Of a stretch of 64,000 bases of DNA, positions 48,671 to 58,118 are shown one piece after another. The number at the start of each line of letters is the position of its first letter. Positions within the stretch are counted from its first letter, which is position 1. The notes beneath the pieces are model-generated. The model ran no database searches. It was not told where the DNA came from and saw only the letters and a list, made by a program, of their open reading frames with translations. Made by a program: the position numbers and the translations under genes. The stretch comes from Candidozyma auris (Eukaryota; Ascomycota; Pichiomycetes; Serinales; Metschnikowiaceae), in NCBI RefSeq assembly GCF_003013715.1, contig NC_072814.1:620001-684000 (forward strand), written 5' to 3'.

Positions 48671-48958
48671 CTAGGTTTGTGCAACTTCTGACTGCTTCTC
48701 CTCCGGTATTTGATATGCACCTGGCACCGTTTTGTTGACAGAAAGAGAGCCAGCGGAGGTGGTCAGATTCTGTCTACTTTGCATGGGGTGCTCCAAATTC
48801 GCTGGGTAGGGCAAGTTACTGCCCTTTCCCGTAGTGGTTTGAGTGGGACCGTTGGGTCCACTCTGCTCGTTGAAGTGCAGAGGGAAATGTGGAACGTATG
48901 GCGCGGTTGTAACCTTCCCGTTCTCGGTTTGCTGTCCTTGCTGAGGCGTGGCCGTAGT
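48671..48958 (-). pseudogene. Open in-frame continuation after the SLM1 stop
   Basis: Directly after the SLM1 TAG (48961-48959) the same frame stays open for 95 codons and ends at TAG 48673-48671. The composition (Q, P, T, N, S) continues that of the SLM1 tail: TTATPQQGQQTENGKVTTAP at the start, ending in VPGAYQIPEEKQSEVAQT. I read it as the former or conditional C-terminus of Slm1. Confidence 0.6.
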
Positions 48959-51154
48959 CTAAATTATTTGAGGCTGGAAGCTAGGCGATGTTGGGAAGTA
49001 TTGTGCCTGTGGTTGCGTCTGTGGGGACAGTGGGAAATACTGAGGCATTGGCTGGCCCTGAACAGGGGTACGCCCCGTTTGCAGCTGTTGTGATGACTGT
49101 CCCTGAGGACCACCTGGTACTTGAGACGCAGGTATGGCATTTATAGTGAAGAACTGCTGCGTAACAGGGTCATAAAATTGCTGTTGCTGGGGTTGCGGAT
49201 TCACCTGACTAAAGTAATATTGATAGTTTTGAGGAATGAATTGCTGGGGTGTTCCCTGAGGATTTGCTGATGAGGTCCCGTTCGGTATGGACGCCGCAGG
49301 GTTCACGTACTGAGAATATTGATCATTGGTATTGTCGGGATTTTTATCGTGTCCGAACTCGCTTGTCTGGCCTGTGAGGGTAGTATCACCATGCTCCTGT
49401 TGCTTGTAATTGTCTCCCTGATTTGTGTCAACGGGAGTAACAATAGTGCCATCACTGTTAATCAAGTTTGTAAGCTTAGGAGATTGATGATAGTTCTTTT
49501 GAGAAAAAGTCGATGACAAGCGCTGATTCTGGCCAGTTGAAGCCGCGGAAGCACTATGCGACATTGCTTTAGATCTCAAAGACTGTGATGGACTCAACGC
49601 GTTGCGAGCTCTCGAAACATTGGTAGCGTTAGACTTCACGGACCGGGCACCAGGACCAGTCTGAGCAGAAAGAACGCTGGATGTTCTCGATAACCTCTTA
49701 TTGTTGATCTCGTCCACCTTTGCTTGAAGAACTTTGCTGAAAGCCTTGGCTCTTGCACTAGGAGATGCTAATTGGGTAAGCTGCTTGATATCATTGAACC
49801 ACAGGATCATTTCATCGTACGTGCTGCACTTAAATGACCAGTTGTGACCCCTATGTATGATACCATTTTGCTGTTTGGAGTACAAGATAAATTTGTAAGA
49901 GCCCAACAGCTTCGAGTCGTCCTTTTTAGTATGCTTGTCGACAGAACATGTGTCCAATGCAAGGGACATCACCGGGTGGGGATCACGCTTTCTGTCATTC
50001 GTTTTGAACTCATGGAGGTAGCTGCAAGTCAAGACATACCAACCGCTAGAGTATTTGTTCAAAAACTTTGACCTTCTTTCGAGGATTCCTTCTCTAATCG
50101 GAACGTTGACCAAGGAATTGAAGTGAGGGATGTTTAAGTCTGGCAACTTTCTGGCTGGAAATGATAAATCAATGAATCTTCCAGACAGAAGATTTTTCGA
50201 AATAGACGACGTTTTTGGCAAGTTACGGTCAATGAATGAGTTCCACTCAAACAGCTTCTCCTTGGCGAGGAAACCCTCGGTGAAACTTGGCACAAGAAAG
50301 TTTGGAATAGTTGAATGCTCGTTTTGAACAAGGTTCAAAAAAATTAAGAGACACAGTTGGACTTCTTCAAACACAATTTCTTCTAGCTTCTGGGAAGAAG
50401 TCTGCAAGTTTGCGTATGCGTCGTAGAGATAGCGCTCTTCATTAAGCTGCCTGTTGAGCTGCTCTTTGAGCTTAAGCTTCACCAAGTAGGGGTCTCTTTT
50501 CGTGGAATCAAGCTCATTGTGGGAGTCGTGAGAGTGGCCAACAGGCTCACCCGACGCAGTCATCAACTCGTGACGATTGGCAATATCGATTGCATGGTAG
50601 AATTTACTCAAAAGAGAACTGGAGTCTTGTAGGTCACGCGCAAGGGTATTCTTGAAATCGTTCTGCAATTTCCTGATCTCCTTGATCTTGAGCACCAAAT
50701 CTTTTCTAAACTCCTCCAACTTAGGAATGATCACCGACTGGATTTCTTTCAAAGTTTTCGTTCCGTTTTCGATATTTTTCTGATGAAACTGCGTTAGAAT
50801 CGTGGGGATATCTTGAATTGAGCCGTTGCCGATGGGCAAGAAGAACTCGTTGATAGCCTGGAGGTCGTCCTGCCACCTCTTATCCTTATTGGGATTGCTT
50901 CCAGCCCTTCCAACAGAGGTTGAGCCGCTGGAAGACGCCACGGTGGTGGAAGTGCCCACAGCTTGCTGCAAGCGGGCCTGTTGTCTCAAGATCTCTTCCT
51001 GGACCGACGCATACAGCCTAAGGTAAGCAATCAAGTCCTTCAAAATGGAACGCCACGCCTGGAATCTGCGAGCAACAATTTCCGTCGGGTAGTCGTCCTG
51101 AGTTTGGAACTGGTAGGGCAAAGCTACCGAAAGCGGGTCGTGGAAATTGGACAT
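48959..51154 (-). CDS. SLM1: PI(4,5)P2- and TORC2-binding protein Slm1/Slm2
   Basis: Slm proteins are eisosome-associated targets and activators of TORC2, which relay plasma-membrane stress to Ypk1. The 731 residues comprise an F-BAR-like helical region (about 30-330), a PH domain starting near 355 (REGILERRSKFLNKYSSGWYVLT to YDEMILWFNDI) and a long disordered Q/P-rich tail. The start is the ATG at 51154. The stop is a TAG at 48961-48959 in context ATT TAG ACT. The frame remains open for 95 more codons, so the native protein may be about 100 residues longer. Only one SLM gene is in view. Confidence 0.9.
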   Translation of the reverse strand: MSNFHDPLSVALPYQFQTQDDYPTEIVARRFQAWRSILKDLIAYLRLYASVQEEILRQQARLQQAVGTSTTVASSSGSTSVGRAGSNPNKDKRWQDDLQAINEFFLPIGNGSIQDIPTILTQFHQKNIENGTKTLKEIQSVIIPKLEEFRKDLVLKIKEIRKLQNDFKNTLARDLQDSSSLLSKFYHAIDIANRHELMTASGEPVGHSHDSHNELDSTKRDPYLVKLKLKEQLNRQLNEERYLYDAYANLQTSSQKLEEIVFEEVQLCLLIFLNLVQNEHSTIPNFLVPSFTEGFLAKEKLFEWNSFIDRNLPKTSSISKNLLSGRFIDLSFPARKLPDLNIPHFNSLVNVPIREGILERRSKFLNKYSSGWYVLTCSYLHEFKTNDRKRDPHPVMSLALDTCSVDKHTKKDDSKLLGSYKFILYSKQQNGIIHRGHNWSFKCSTYDEMILWFNDIKQLTQLASPSARAKAFSKVLQAKVDEINNKRLSRTSSVLSAQTGPGARSVKSNATNVSRARNALSPSQSLRSKAMSHSASAASTGQNQRLSSTFSQKNYHQSPKLTNLINSDGTIVTPVDTNQGDNYKQQEHGDTTLTGQTSEFGHDKNPDNTNDQYSQYVNPAASIPNGTSSANPQGTPQQFIPQNYQYYFSQVNPQPQQQQFYDPVTQQFFTINAIPASQVPGGPQGQSSQQLQTGRTPVQGQPMPQYFPLSPQTQPQAQYFPTSPSFQPQII

Positions 51155-53139
51155 GGGATTGCGGTAAATGACGAAATATAAATGAAGTAGGCAATGACAA
51201 GTGGAGCTGAGGATTGATAAATAGAAGGGAGATGAGTTGGGTAATTTGTGTAATAAGGAGTTGAGTATGCAATTTGCCTATCGGCAGTAGACAAAGGGTT
51301 GAATATACAAGGGGAGGTAGGAGATAAATACACAAAACAAGTGTGAGAAGTGAGACTGAGCCAGAGAAAATAAAGGAAAAGAAACGGTGGTGCATGGAAT
51401 CAGAGACAGACATTGATAGCGGCCACAGAAGCAGGGAAAAACAGGCTACTGCGGCAGGAAACTGGAGGGTAAAAAGTGACTCTGGCCGAGCACCCGCCGC
51501 AGCCACAAGTGAGACAGTGACCCTGCCCAAAGAAAGAAGAGATTAAGACAATCTACAAAATTAACACGCAATTGCATCACATCATAAGTCATCAAATCCA
51601 AACCCTAACGTTTGTTTCTTAGCTGACTGGCCTGATCCCGGCAGCAACCGGTCCCGGAGAGAGGTGTTAGTGCCAGGCGCCGTGGGTACCTGCCAGTGCG
51701 CCTGATGAGGCCAGGATACTGAGCATTAGTGGAGGCTGCACCGGTGATGTAAGCCCTTCAAGGGAGGCGGCCGGGGATTTTTCCGACTAGACTGGTGCAT
51801 TTTGCATGGACTGGTGGTATTTCAGATTATCTGGTTCTCGTTATCTTTTGCACGTTTTGCGGAACGCTGCTCTGGGTTTCTTCCTTTGTTTCGCAGCTGC
51901 TCGAGCCAGGGCGCATGGAATTTGTTGTTCAGGCGTGATAGCGCCACCGCGAAGAACAACCTCAGGCACATACCAGAACCGTGCCAAAAAAAAACGCAAC
52001 AGATCGACAATTCCCGCCGATATTCCCGAGACAACTAGGTCCAGCCCGGGAAAAAGCTTACAGTTATAGTTTCATTGTATTTTTTTTTGTTTGTTTTTGG
52101 TGTCCATGATTTGTGATTTTCAGAAGGTATTGTTTGGTGCCTGAGCCACTTTTCGCAGCAATTGCTGGCGCTCCGGTGGGCTTGGCTCTGTAGCAAGCGA
52201 GAGCGGTTGCCATTGGGGCTAAAAATCGTTGCCAGAGGCTGCGAAGCGCTGGTGAAACAAGCGAAGTAGGATAGATAACATCGGTCGGGAAACGTTATGG
52301 GGGCTTGTGGATTGCTTTGCTGTGGAATTCTGTAGTTTGCAAAATTGCTTTGCTGCGTTGTTTTTTTTCTTCCACGACGCTTGTGGCTGGCCGGCTTGGG
52401 TGGATGGGGAGTTTGTTCGCCCTGTAGGGTCGCCTTTGCGATCTTGTGCAACTACCTGGGGCGCTTACCCGCGCCGGGCAAGGGGCCAGGCAGCTATTGG
52501 TTGAGGGAAGCAGATAGTACGGTGGAATGGTGTGGGAGCGACTTGCTTTCTGATGAATTGAGCTCTCAACCAATTGTGTGGAGGGACTTCTTTTGAGACT
52601 GCTTTCAGGTGGAACCAGCGTGAGCAAGAGGGCTTGTAGACGGGGCTCTATTGCAGTTTTCAGCGTGGCGACTATGCTGCGCTCACCACTTCGAGCCCAC
52701 CTTCTTTGAACCTTTATAGTGTACAGATAATTTTGCTCTGTGGCCCGAGGTAGACAAAACGCCACTTCAAATTCTATAGACCATATTCTTTGCCTCGATC
52801 CAGAAAAGCCTGGCTGTGGAGATAAGTGAATTTTCTCTCTTCTCACACCACCCTCAGCTCGTGAGGCCTAAAACCCGAAATGCTGTTTTCTCGCGCGAAA
52901 GGAAAAAAACACCGTCTTTCATTGCCCTGGTTTAATTGCGATAAATCGTGAGCTGTGCCTTATTCTTAGCAGCAGAACCCTCTAGCGTGTATGAGCATCT
53001 GTAATTACTTCGATATCCCTTTGAAACTCTCCGATACCTTTTGCTTCGCCGGTAGAACCCTGATTTTGCCATCGTGTCACGTGCACGGCGCCTGCTGATA
53101 ACTACTTCACTCACTTGGACATTTGGTGCTCTGAATCTC
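51155..53139. other. 2-kb intergenic region SLM1 / SLX8-like
   Basis: A nearly 2-kb divergent region. It contains AACCCTAA (51601-51608, Tbf1-type), GC-rich stretches near 51640-51720 and 52440-52500, degenerate relatives of the TGGYTGCRAA motif near 52150 and 52245, and CGCGAAA at 52894-52900. ORFs of up to 183 codons on the minus strand overlap each other, start without ATG or lack domains, so none is called. A structured RNA in the GC-rich part cannot be excluded. Confidence 0.45.
53078..53083. promoter_or_regulatory. CACGTG E-box before the SLX8-like gene
   Basis: CACGTG within GTCACGTG, 56 nt before the start codon. Confidence 0.55.
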
Positions 53140-53640
53140 ATGTCCTATGTCATCCACATCTCCTCAGACGAAGAAGAGGATGACGAGGTTCAGCTCTTAG
53201 AGTTCCGCAAGCGCACTCAGGAGCTTATAGATCAGGCGCCTCCGAAAATTGTCAAGAAGCTCAACGAAGCTGAATGCCCGATCTGCTTCGACACTGTCAC
53301 CAACGCAACCACCACCTTCTGTGGCCATGTCTTCTGCTTGGAGTGTCTTCAGCAAAGCATAGCTGCCTCTTCAGCGCAGGGCCAAACAAGGGGGAAAAGG
53401 GGCGTTGGGTTGTGCCCGATGTGTAGAAAACAGACGGCTTTCAAGGATGCCTTGGTGCTACGGCTACGTACTGGACCCAAGGTGGAGCCACCAAAAGATA
53501 AGATCGACAACAATGATCTGGCTGGTGAAGAAGATATTTTTATTGACACCACGAACCTTATGAGGGGTGTGAAGCGGAAACACACTGATGATGAAGAGGA
53601 GGAGAAGCCGAATGACGAGGTGGGTTTATTTGTGGAGTGA
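53140..53640 (+). CDS. SLX8: RING-type E3, SUMO-targeted ubiquitin ligase (Slx8-like)
   Basis: Slx8 with Slx5 ubiquitinates sumoylated proteins in the nucleus, including at stalled forks and breaks. From ATG 53140 the 166-residue protein begins with a textbook SUMO-interacting motif, VIHISSDEEEDDE (about 4-16). Its RING is CPICFDTVTNATTTFCGHVF...CLEC...CPMCRK (about 47-98). A possible second SIM-like DIFIDTTN lies near 134. It is shorter than S. cerevisiae Slx8 (274), with a tail after the RING. The upstream frame opens at a GTG only. Another small RING protein cannot be excluded. Confidence 0.6.
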   Translation: MSYVIHISSDEEEDDEVQLLEFRKRTQELIDQAPPKIVKKLNEAECPICFDTVTNATTTFCGHVFCLECLQQSIAASSAQGQTRGKRGVGLCPMCRKQTAFKDALVLRLRTGPKVEPPKDKIDNNDLAGEEDIFIDTTNLMRGVKRKHTDDEEEEKPNDEVGLFVE

Positions 53641-54570
53641 GCAAAAGTTGCATATTATTGTCGCAGAGTTATGGCTTTTGCTCACTTGTTCCTTAGACCT
53701 TAAATAAGCTGAGAAACACGCTTTTGTTAAATTAGGCTTTGTCGGCCCACTTGTCTACTTTAGGTTTCGACAGCCACACTTGAGCAATGGAAGCAGCACG
53801 GAGATACTGCAACCATGGTACAATCACCATATAATTTGTGACTGGCTCAAAGCATGCCACTCACTGTGTGTCACCTGCAACCACTCGGCGAACATCTATA
53901 ACGAACTTAATGATAAATTAATATGAGGCAAGCCTCGGTCAGAAAGGGAAACTTGATTGAAACAATTCTCTTAATCAATGCGACATCTTCCTTACTCTAA
54001 TCAGGACTACTTCGACAATGCACTGCAAGAGTAGCATCAAGCTAAGCGTGAGGCTTTTCGCAGCCATTACAGCCTGGCTTATACCGTCAAAGGGACCCTG
54101 GCTTCGTATGTAGATCTACAGTACACAAATCGCAAGGTCATTGACAGCCATATATCTTGGAGCAATAACATCTTGTAATCTGATTTGAAGACGGCACTCT
54201 TCTCAGTCAGTACTATAATCTCTAGAGCCCTATCCTAACCTCTAATCATGCAAGACACAGCACAGACAGACTCTCAGACAAAGTATCAGAATTACAATAA
54301 ACATGAATGCTTAAATTTATATCATTCATTTTTAAATATCGAAGTCACATTCTTTATACCTTTTCCCGATTTCCTGTCCTGTTCTTTAGTTTTTTCGGAA
54401 CCTTCTGTAGCTTTCCCCAGAGAATCCTGCGCGGAAGCAATAAATGCTAAGTGACCTTACCTTTCCATATCAGGTATTACATCGCCACTACAACTTTATC
54501 CACAACTACCACATCAAACACCACATCCTTAAAGAAAAACTTTTCAATCTCATACACTAACTCGTTCCTC
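53641..54570. other. Intergenic SLX8-like / BXI1
   Basis: This 930-bp gap has one TGGYTGCRAA copy. A GTATGT at 54116 is followed by CCTAACC near 54231 and AAG near 54253, a weak 5'-UTR intron possibility that I do not call. A frame open upstream of BXI1 is low-complexity. Confidence 0.45.
54057..54066 (-). promoter_or_regulatory. TGGYTGCRAA motif copy
   Basis: Exact TGGCTGCGAA on the minus strand, 504 nt before the BXI1 start. Confidence 0.5.
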
Positions 54571-55365
54571 ATGTCCTACTCACAGTTGCCACAGCAACCA
54601 CAATCGCAGCCTCCGGCTTACGAAACCACGGGGCCTACGTCTCCGTATGGAGAGCCCCCCGGAGCCAGAACGGAAGGAGACAACATCCCTGACGATTTCA
54701 AGTATTCTGTGAATGTTGCTTCGTGCGAATTGCCTATCCGCCAGATGTTCATCAGAAAAGTGTATGCTATTCTTTCGCTTCAGATATTCGCCACCATCGC
54801 CGTGGGATTTTTCATCAGACTGAGCTCGGGGGTTCAGAATTGGTGTATGAACAACATGTGGCTCTTTTGGGTGTCAATGGTTGGTTCATTTGGTTTCATG
54901 ATTGCCGCCCACGTCAAGGCTCGCTCATACCCTACAAACCTTATCTTGCTAGCGGGCTTCACCTTGTGTGAGGCGTACCTCGTCGGTCTTGGCTGCTCGT
55001 TAGACCGGTCGGAGATTTTGGTGAAAGCTACTCTTCTTACGGCTATCATTTTTATTGGTTTGACAGCTTTTGCTTTCCAGACAAAGTACGACTTCAGAAG
55101 TTGGCAGGGTGCTTTGGGAATGGGCTTGTGGGCTCTTCTCGGCTGGGGATTGATGATGATGTTCTTCCCTGGAGGCAAGACCGTGAATATGGTCTACTCT
55201 GGTATTGGTGCTTTGTTGTTCTGTGGCTATATTGTCGTGGACACGCAGCTCATCATGAAGAGCTATCATCTTGACGATGAAGTCTTGGCTGCTATCAAGC
55301 TCTACTTGGATATCTTAAATCTCTTCTTGTTCATTCTCAGAATGATGCGTAATTCAGATGACTAA
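54571..55365 (+). CDS. BXI1: Bax inhibitor-1 family protein Bxi1 (TMBIM/LFG)
   Basis: Bxi1 is a polytopic ER/vacuolar membrane protein of the TMBIM family, implicated in calcium leak and the unfolded-protein response. The 264-residue protein starts at ATG 54571 (MSYSQLPQQ). It has a proline-rich, tyrosine-containing cytosolic N-terminus (about 1-55) and then seven hydrophobic segments. The last block, GYIVVDTQLIMKSYHLDDEVLAAIKLYLDILNLF, carries the conserved acidic residues of the family pore. A 40-codon upstream extension from 54451 is Thr/Ser-rich and not homologous. It converges with RPT2, 65 bp away. Confidence 0.9.
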   Translation: MSYSQLPQQPQSQPPAYETTGPTSPYGEPPGARTEGDNIPDDFKYSVNVASCELPIRQMFIRKVYAILSLQIFATIAVGFFIRLSSGVQNWCMNNMWLFWVSMVGSFGFMIAAHVKARSYPTNLILLAGFTLCEAYLVGLGCSLDRSEILVKATLLTAIIFIGLTAFAFQTKYDFRSWQGALGMGLWALLGWGLMMMFFPGGKTVNMVYSGIGALLFCGYIVVDTQLIMKSYHLDDEVLAAIKLYLDILNLFLFILRMMRNSDD

Positions 55366-55430
55366 TTAATAAATCTATAACTTGAATGAATGTTGTCGTG
55401 AATTTATGTATTGTACACCACTATTTAAAC

Positions 55431-56804
55431 TTACAAGTACAAGCCTTCAAGATTTTCTTCAACCTTATTCTTGAGCACTCTTTCTTTAGCGGTCTTGAAG
55501 TCCTCAGCTTTAACTTGCATTCTTCTTTCTCTCAATGCCAACAAACCTGCCTCTGTACACATCGCCTTGATATCAGCTCCAGATAGGTCATCCTTCGAGG
55601 TCACTAGCTCGTCTAGATTCACGTCTGACGATAAGTTCATCTTCGATGTGTGAATGGTCAAAATCTTTTTCTTGGTGTTAGCGTCAGGATTTTCGAAAAG
55701 AATCTTACGGTCGATTCTACCTGGTCTGATTAATGCAGGGTCCAAAGATTCAATTTTGTTGGTGGCCATAATGACCTTGATGTCACCTCTGTCGTCGAAA
55801 CCATCTAATTGATTCAACAACTCTAACATTGTTCTTTGAATTTCTCTTTCACCACCAGACGTGGACTCGTATCTCTTTGAACCGATAGCGTCAATCTCAT
55901 CGATGAAAACTATCGATGGTGCAAGTTCACCTGCAATCTGGAAAATCTGTCTGCACAATCTAGGACCGTCACCGAGGTATTTTTGAATCAACTCGGACCC
56001 GACAATTCTCAAAAAAGTAGCACTTGTTTGGTTGGCAACCGCCTTAGCCAAGAGAGTCTTACCGGTACCAGGAGCACCGTATAAAATAACACCCTTAGGC
56101 GGCTTGATACCCATTTCTTCGTATAGCTCAGGATGCGTGAGCGGCAACTCAACAGCTTCTTTTATTTCTTGAATTTGTGATTCCAAGCCACCAATATCAG
56201 AGTAGGATTCCGTGGGGGACTTCTCTAATTTCATCACCGAGACCATTGGGTCCGCGTCATCTTGCAAAACACCGACAATAGAAACAGTTTTGTGATGTAA
56301 AAGGACCGAGCAACCAGGCTCCAAAAGGCCCTTGTCAACGAACGACATGATAGATACGTAGTACTCAGAGCCTGCAGTAGTTGACACGATGCCGTGGTCG
56401 TCATCAATGATCTCCTCTAAAGTACCGATTGACATTGGGTACCCTCTAACTTCGTCAACTTTCTCTCTCTCTTCTGCCTGTCTGGCCTCAGTTGGCTGGA
56501 AAGCTTCTTGGTTGGCAATGAACTCTTCTTCCAAGAGCAAGTGGTCCTTGATTCTCTCCAACTTCAATAATTTTAACTTACATCTCGTGCTTGGATGAAC
56601 GCTGGGCAATTTTACGGCGGTATCTGGTCCTTTCCTTCTCTTTTTACCGAACTTGGACTCCACTGGAGGCTCATACTTAGGCTTCTCCTTCTTTTTGTCA
56701 TCTTTCTTTTTGCTGGGGTCTCCACCACCAGGTAAAGATGCACCTTGTCCCTAAAATATTAGTTTCGAAATTGAACGTTTGTTTGGATGTGGATGACATA
56801 CCAT
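55431..56804 (-). CDS. RPT2: 26S proteasome ATPase Rpt2, one intron after the ATG
   Basis: Rpt2 is one of six AAA-ATPases of the proteasome base and opens the 20S gate. Exon 1 is only the ATG (56804-56802). The intron is 56801-56751 and exon 2 is 56750-55431. Splicing gives [12 protein letters not shown] at the start, restoring the conserved N-myristoylation signal, 440 residues in all. It has Walker A GAPGTGKT, Walker B IVFIDEID, the SRH region ([21 protein letters not shown]) and a C-terminal GLYL gate-opening (HbYX-type) motif. A CACGTG box lies 76 nt upstream. The unspliced frame would lose the N-terminus. Confidence 0.95.
56751..56801 (-). other. RPT2 intron (51 nt) after a one-codon exon
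   Basis: GTATGT directly follows the ATG (56801-56796), a branch-like AACTAAT lies a few nucleotides before the acceptor TTTTAG, which ends at 56751. The exon 2 start GGA CAA GGT gives the conserved Gly-Gln-Gly. Confidence 0.9.
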
Positions 56805-57164
56805 TATTAGAAATTAGTGTAATGGATGGCTTACGGTTGGAAGTGAGATCGCCACTTTGAGTCCCCAACTCGAAAACGGTCACGTGATTTCATTCGATAC
56901 AAATCACTACCCAAGAAACTCGTAAGAATACTGAATAATAAAATAAAAAATAAACTGAATTTCTATTGAGTCCATTTGAAGTATTTGAAAGCCATAGATT
57001 CTCGATGTCCTCGTCGACGTATGTGAAGCATCAACCGTTAGGGCGGTCGCAGCTATTCTTACTAAATTCTGTGAAGCATCGCAGCCTAACTAATACCCAG
57101 TGTCTTCAATAATTTGAATTCTTGACTAAATATTCAATACATAGACATTTATTCGTAGAAGTAT
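56805..57164. other. Intergenic RPT2-TRX3
   Basis: This 360-bp gap contains a CACGTG box and a 10-bp direct repeat, GTGAAGCATC, at 57023-57032 and 57071-57080. On the plus strand GTATGT (57019) and CTAACTAAT...CAG (ends 57100) resemble an 82-nt intron, but no host gene is evident. Confidence 0.45.
56881..56886. promoter_or_regulatory. CACGTG E-box before RPT2
   Basis: CACGTG in TCACGTGA, 76 nt before the RPT2 ATG. Confidence 0.55.
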
Positions 57165-57620
57165 TTAGAGTTTTCTGGACTTGATGTCGACGCCAGTGTT
57201 TTCTTCAATCAACTTCACCAACTGCTGAAGGTCAGCACCAACGATCTTCCCAGATTGCTCGCCATTTTTGAAAAATAAGATAGTTGGCATTGCCGAGATT
57301 TCGTTTTTACCAGCCACATCTTGGGCTTCGTCGACGTCAACTCTGGCAAATTGGGCCTCCGGCACTGCCGCAGCGATCTTATCAAAGATAGGTGCAATGG
57401 CTTTACAAGGGCCACACCACGTAGCGTAGAAGTCAATAACAGAGGGTTTCTCGGAATTGACGAATTTAGCAAACATTTCTGTATCTCTGAGCTCGGTGAT
57501 TGTGGGTTCGGTGCTGTAGGAAGCGAGTCTGAGTCTCATGATTGGGGAAGTAGACCTCAAGAGATTACCTCTCACCAGAGGCAATGACCTTGTTGCAGAT
57601 GAAGTGAATGACCTGAGCAT
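57165..57620 (-). CDS. TRX3: Mitochondrial thioredoxin Trx3
   Basis: Trx3 is the matrix thioredoxin, reduced by a mitochondrial thioredoxin reductase. The 151-residue protein has a basic presequence (about 1-36, MLRSFTSSATRSLPLVRGNL), then a thioredoxin fold with the active site WCGPCK (Cys69 and Cys72) and the cis-Pro loop AMPTILFFKNGE. The start is the ATG at 57620. A likely partner, the TRR1 gene with an alternative mitochondrial form, lies 5 kb away. Confidence 0.93.
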   Translation of the reverse strand: MLRSFTSSATRSLPLVRGNLLRSTSPIMRLRLASYSTEPTITELRDTEMFAKFVNSEKPSVIDFYATWCGPCKAIAPIFDKIAAAVPEAQFARVDVDEAQDVAGKNEISAMPTILFFKNGEQSGKIVGADLQQLVKLIEENTGVDIKSRKL

Positions 57621-58041
57621 TTTGATTGGTTTTGATGAGATTATGCGAAAGAAAGGTAGTAGTTGCTCTCGGAGACACCTCCACTCTTATCTAGTCCATA
57701 GTAAGTGCACACCTTTAGTGCGCAGGACTCATCCTAAAGTGAGCAACACCTAGGCCAGTGAAGAAATAGATGGCACATGTTTACATTCATATAATTGAAG
57801 GACATGAATGAATCATGGATACCTCTTCTTGTTTCAGGTAGGCTTCACCAGCATCTTCCAAGAGTGGCCATCAGAGTATACTCATAGCAGTCTTTGCAGG
57901 CGAATCGTGTACCTCAAACTCTCCTTAGCTTAGCCAATTGTATACTCTTACCTCAAATGATCGTATAATTTACTCTTAACATGATATACCAAGCACTGGT
58001 GGGCAGATTTGTGTGGTTTATTGTATCCCTTCAATTTCGCG

Positions 58042-58047
58042 CACGTG
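58042..58047. promoter_or_regulatory. CACGTG E-box before PUF6
   Basis: CACGTG in GCACGTGAT, 71 nt before the PUF6 ATG and 2 nt from the PAC element. Confidence 0.55.
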
Positions 58048-58049
58048 AT

Positions 58050-58057
58050 CTCATCGC
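58050..58057 (-). promoter_or_regulatory. PAC element before PUF6
   Basis: GCGATGAG on the minus strand, the core of the PAC box of ribosome-biogenesis genes, with RRPE-like AATTTTCA at 58068-58075 nearby. Confidence 0.6.
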
Positions 58058-58118
58058 ATAGCATGGGAATTTTCAAGGCCCATAACTTTGTATCCAAAGC
58101 TTAAATCTAGTCAACACT

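Larger units (their letters stand above)
57621..58118. other. Divergent promoter region TRX3 / PUF6
   Basis: This 498-bp gap holds a CACGTG box, a PAC element and an RRPE-like element, all on the PUF6 side. No gene seen. Confidence 0.6.

Noticed and set aside
52035..52846. Overlapping minus-strand ORFs of 138 and 183 codons in the SLM1/SLX8-like gap
   Set aside because: They lack recognisable domains; the longer starts with GTG, they overlap in different frames, and the composition (P, S, T, R mix) looks like translated non-coding DNA.
54116..54254. Possible 5'-UTR intron of BXI1
   Set aside because: GTATGT is present but the branch site is only CCTAACC and the acceptor is poor.
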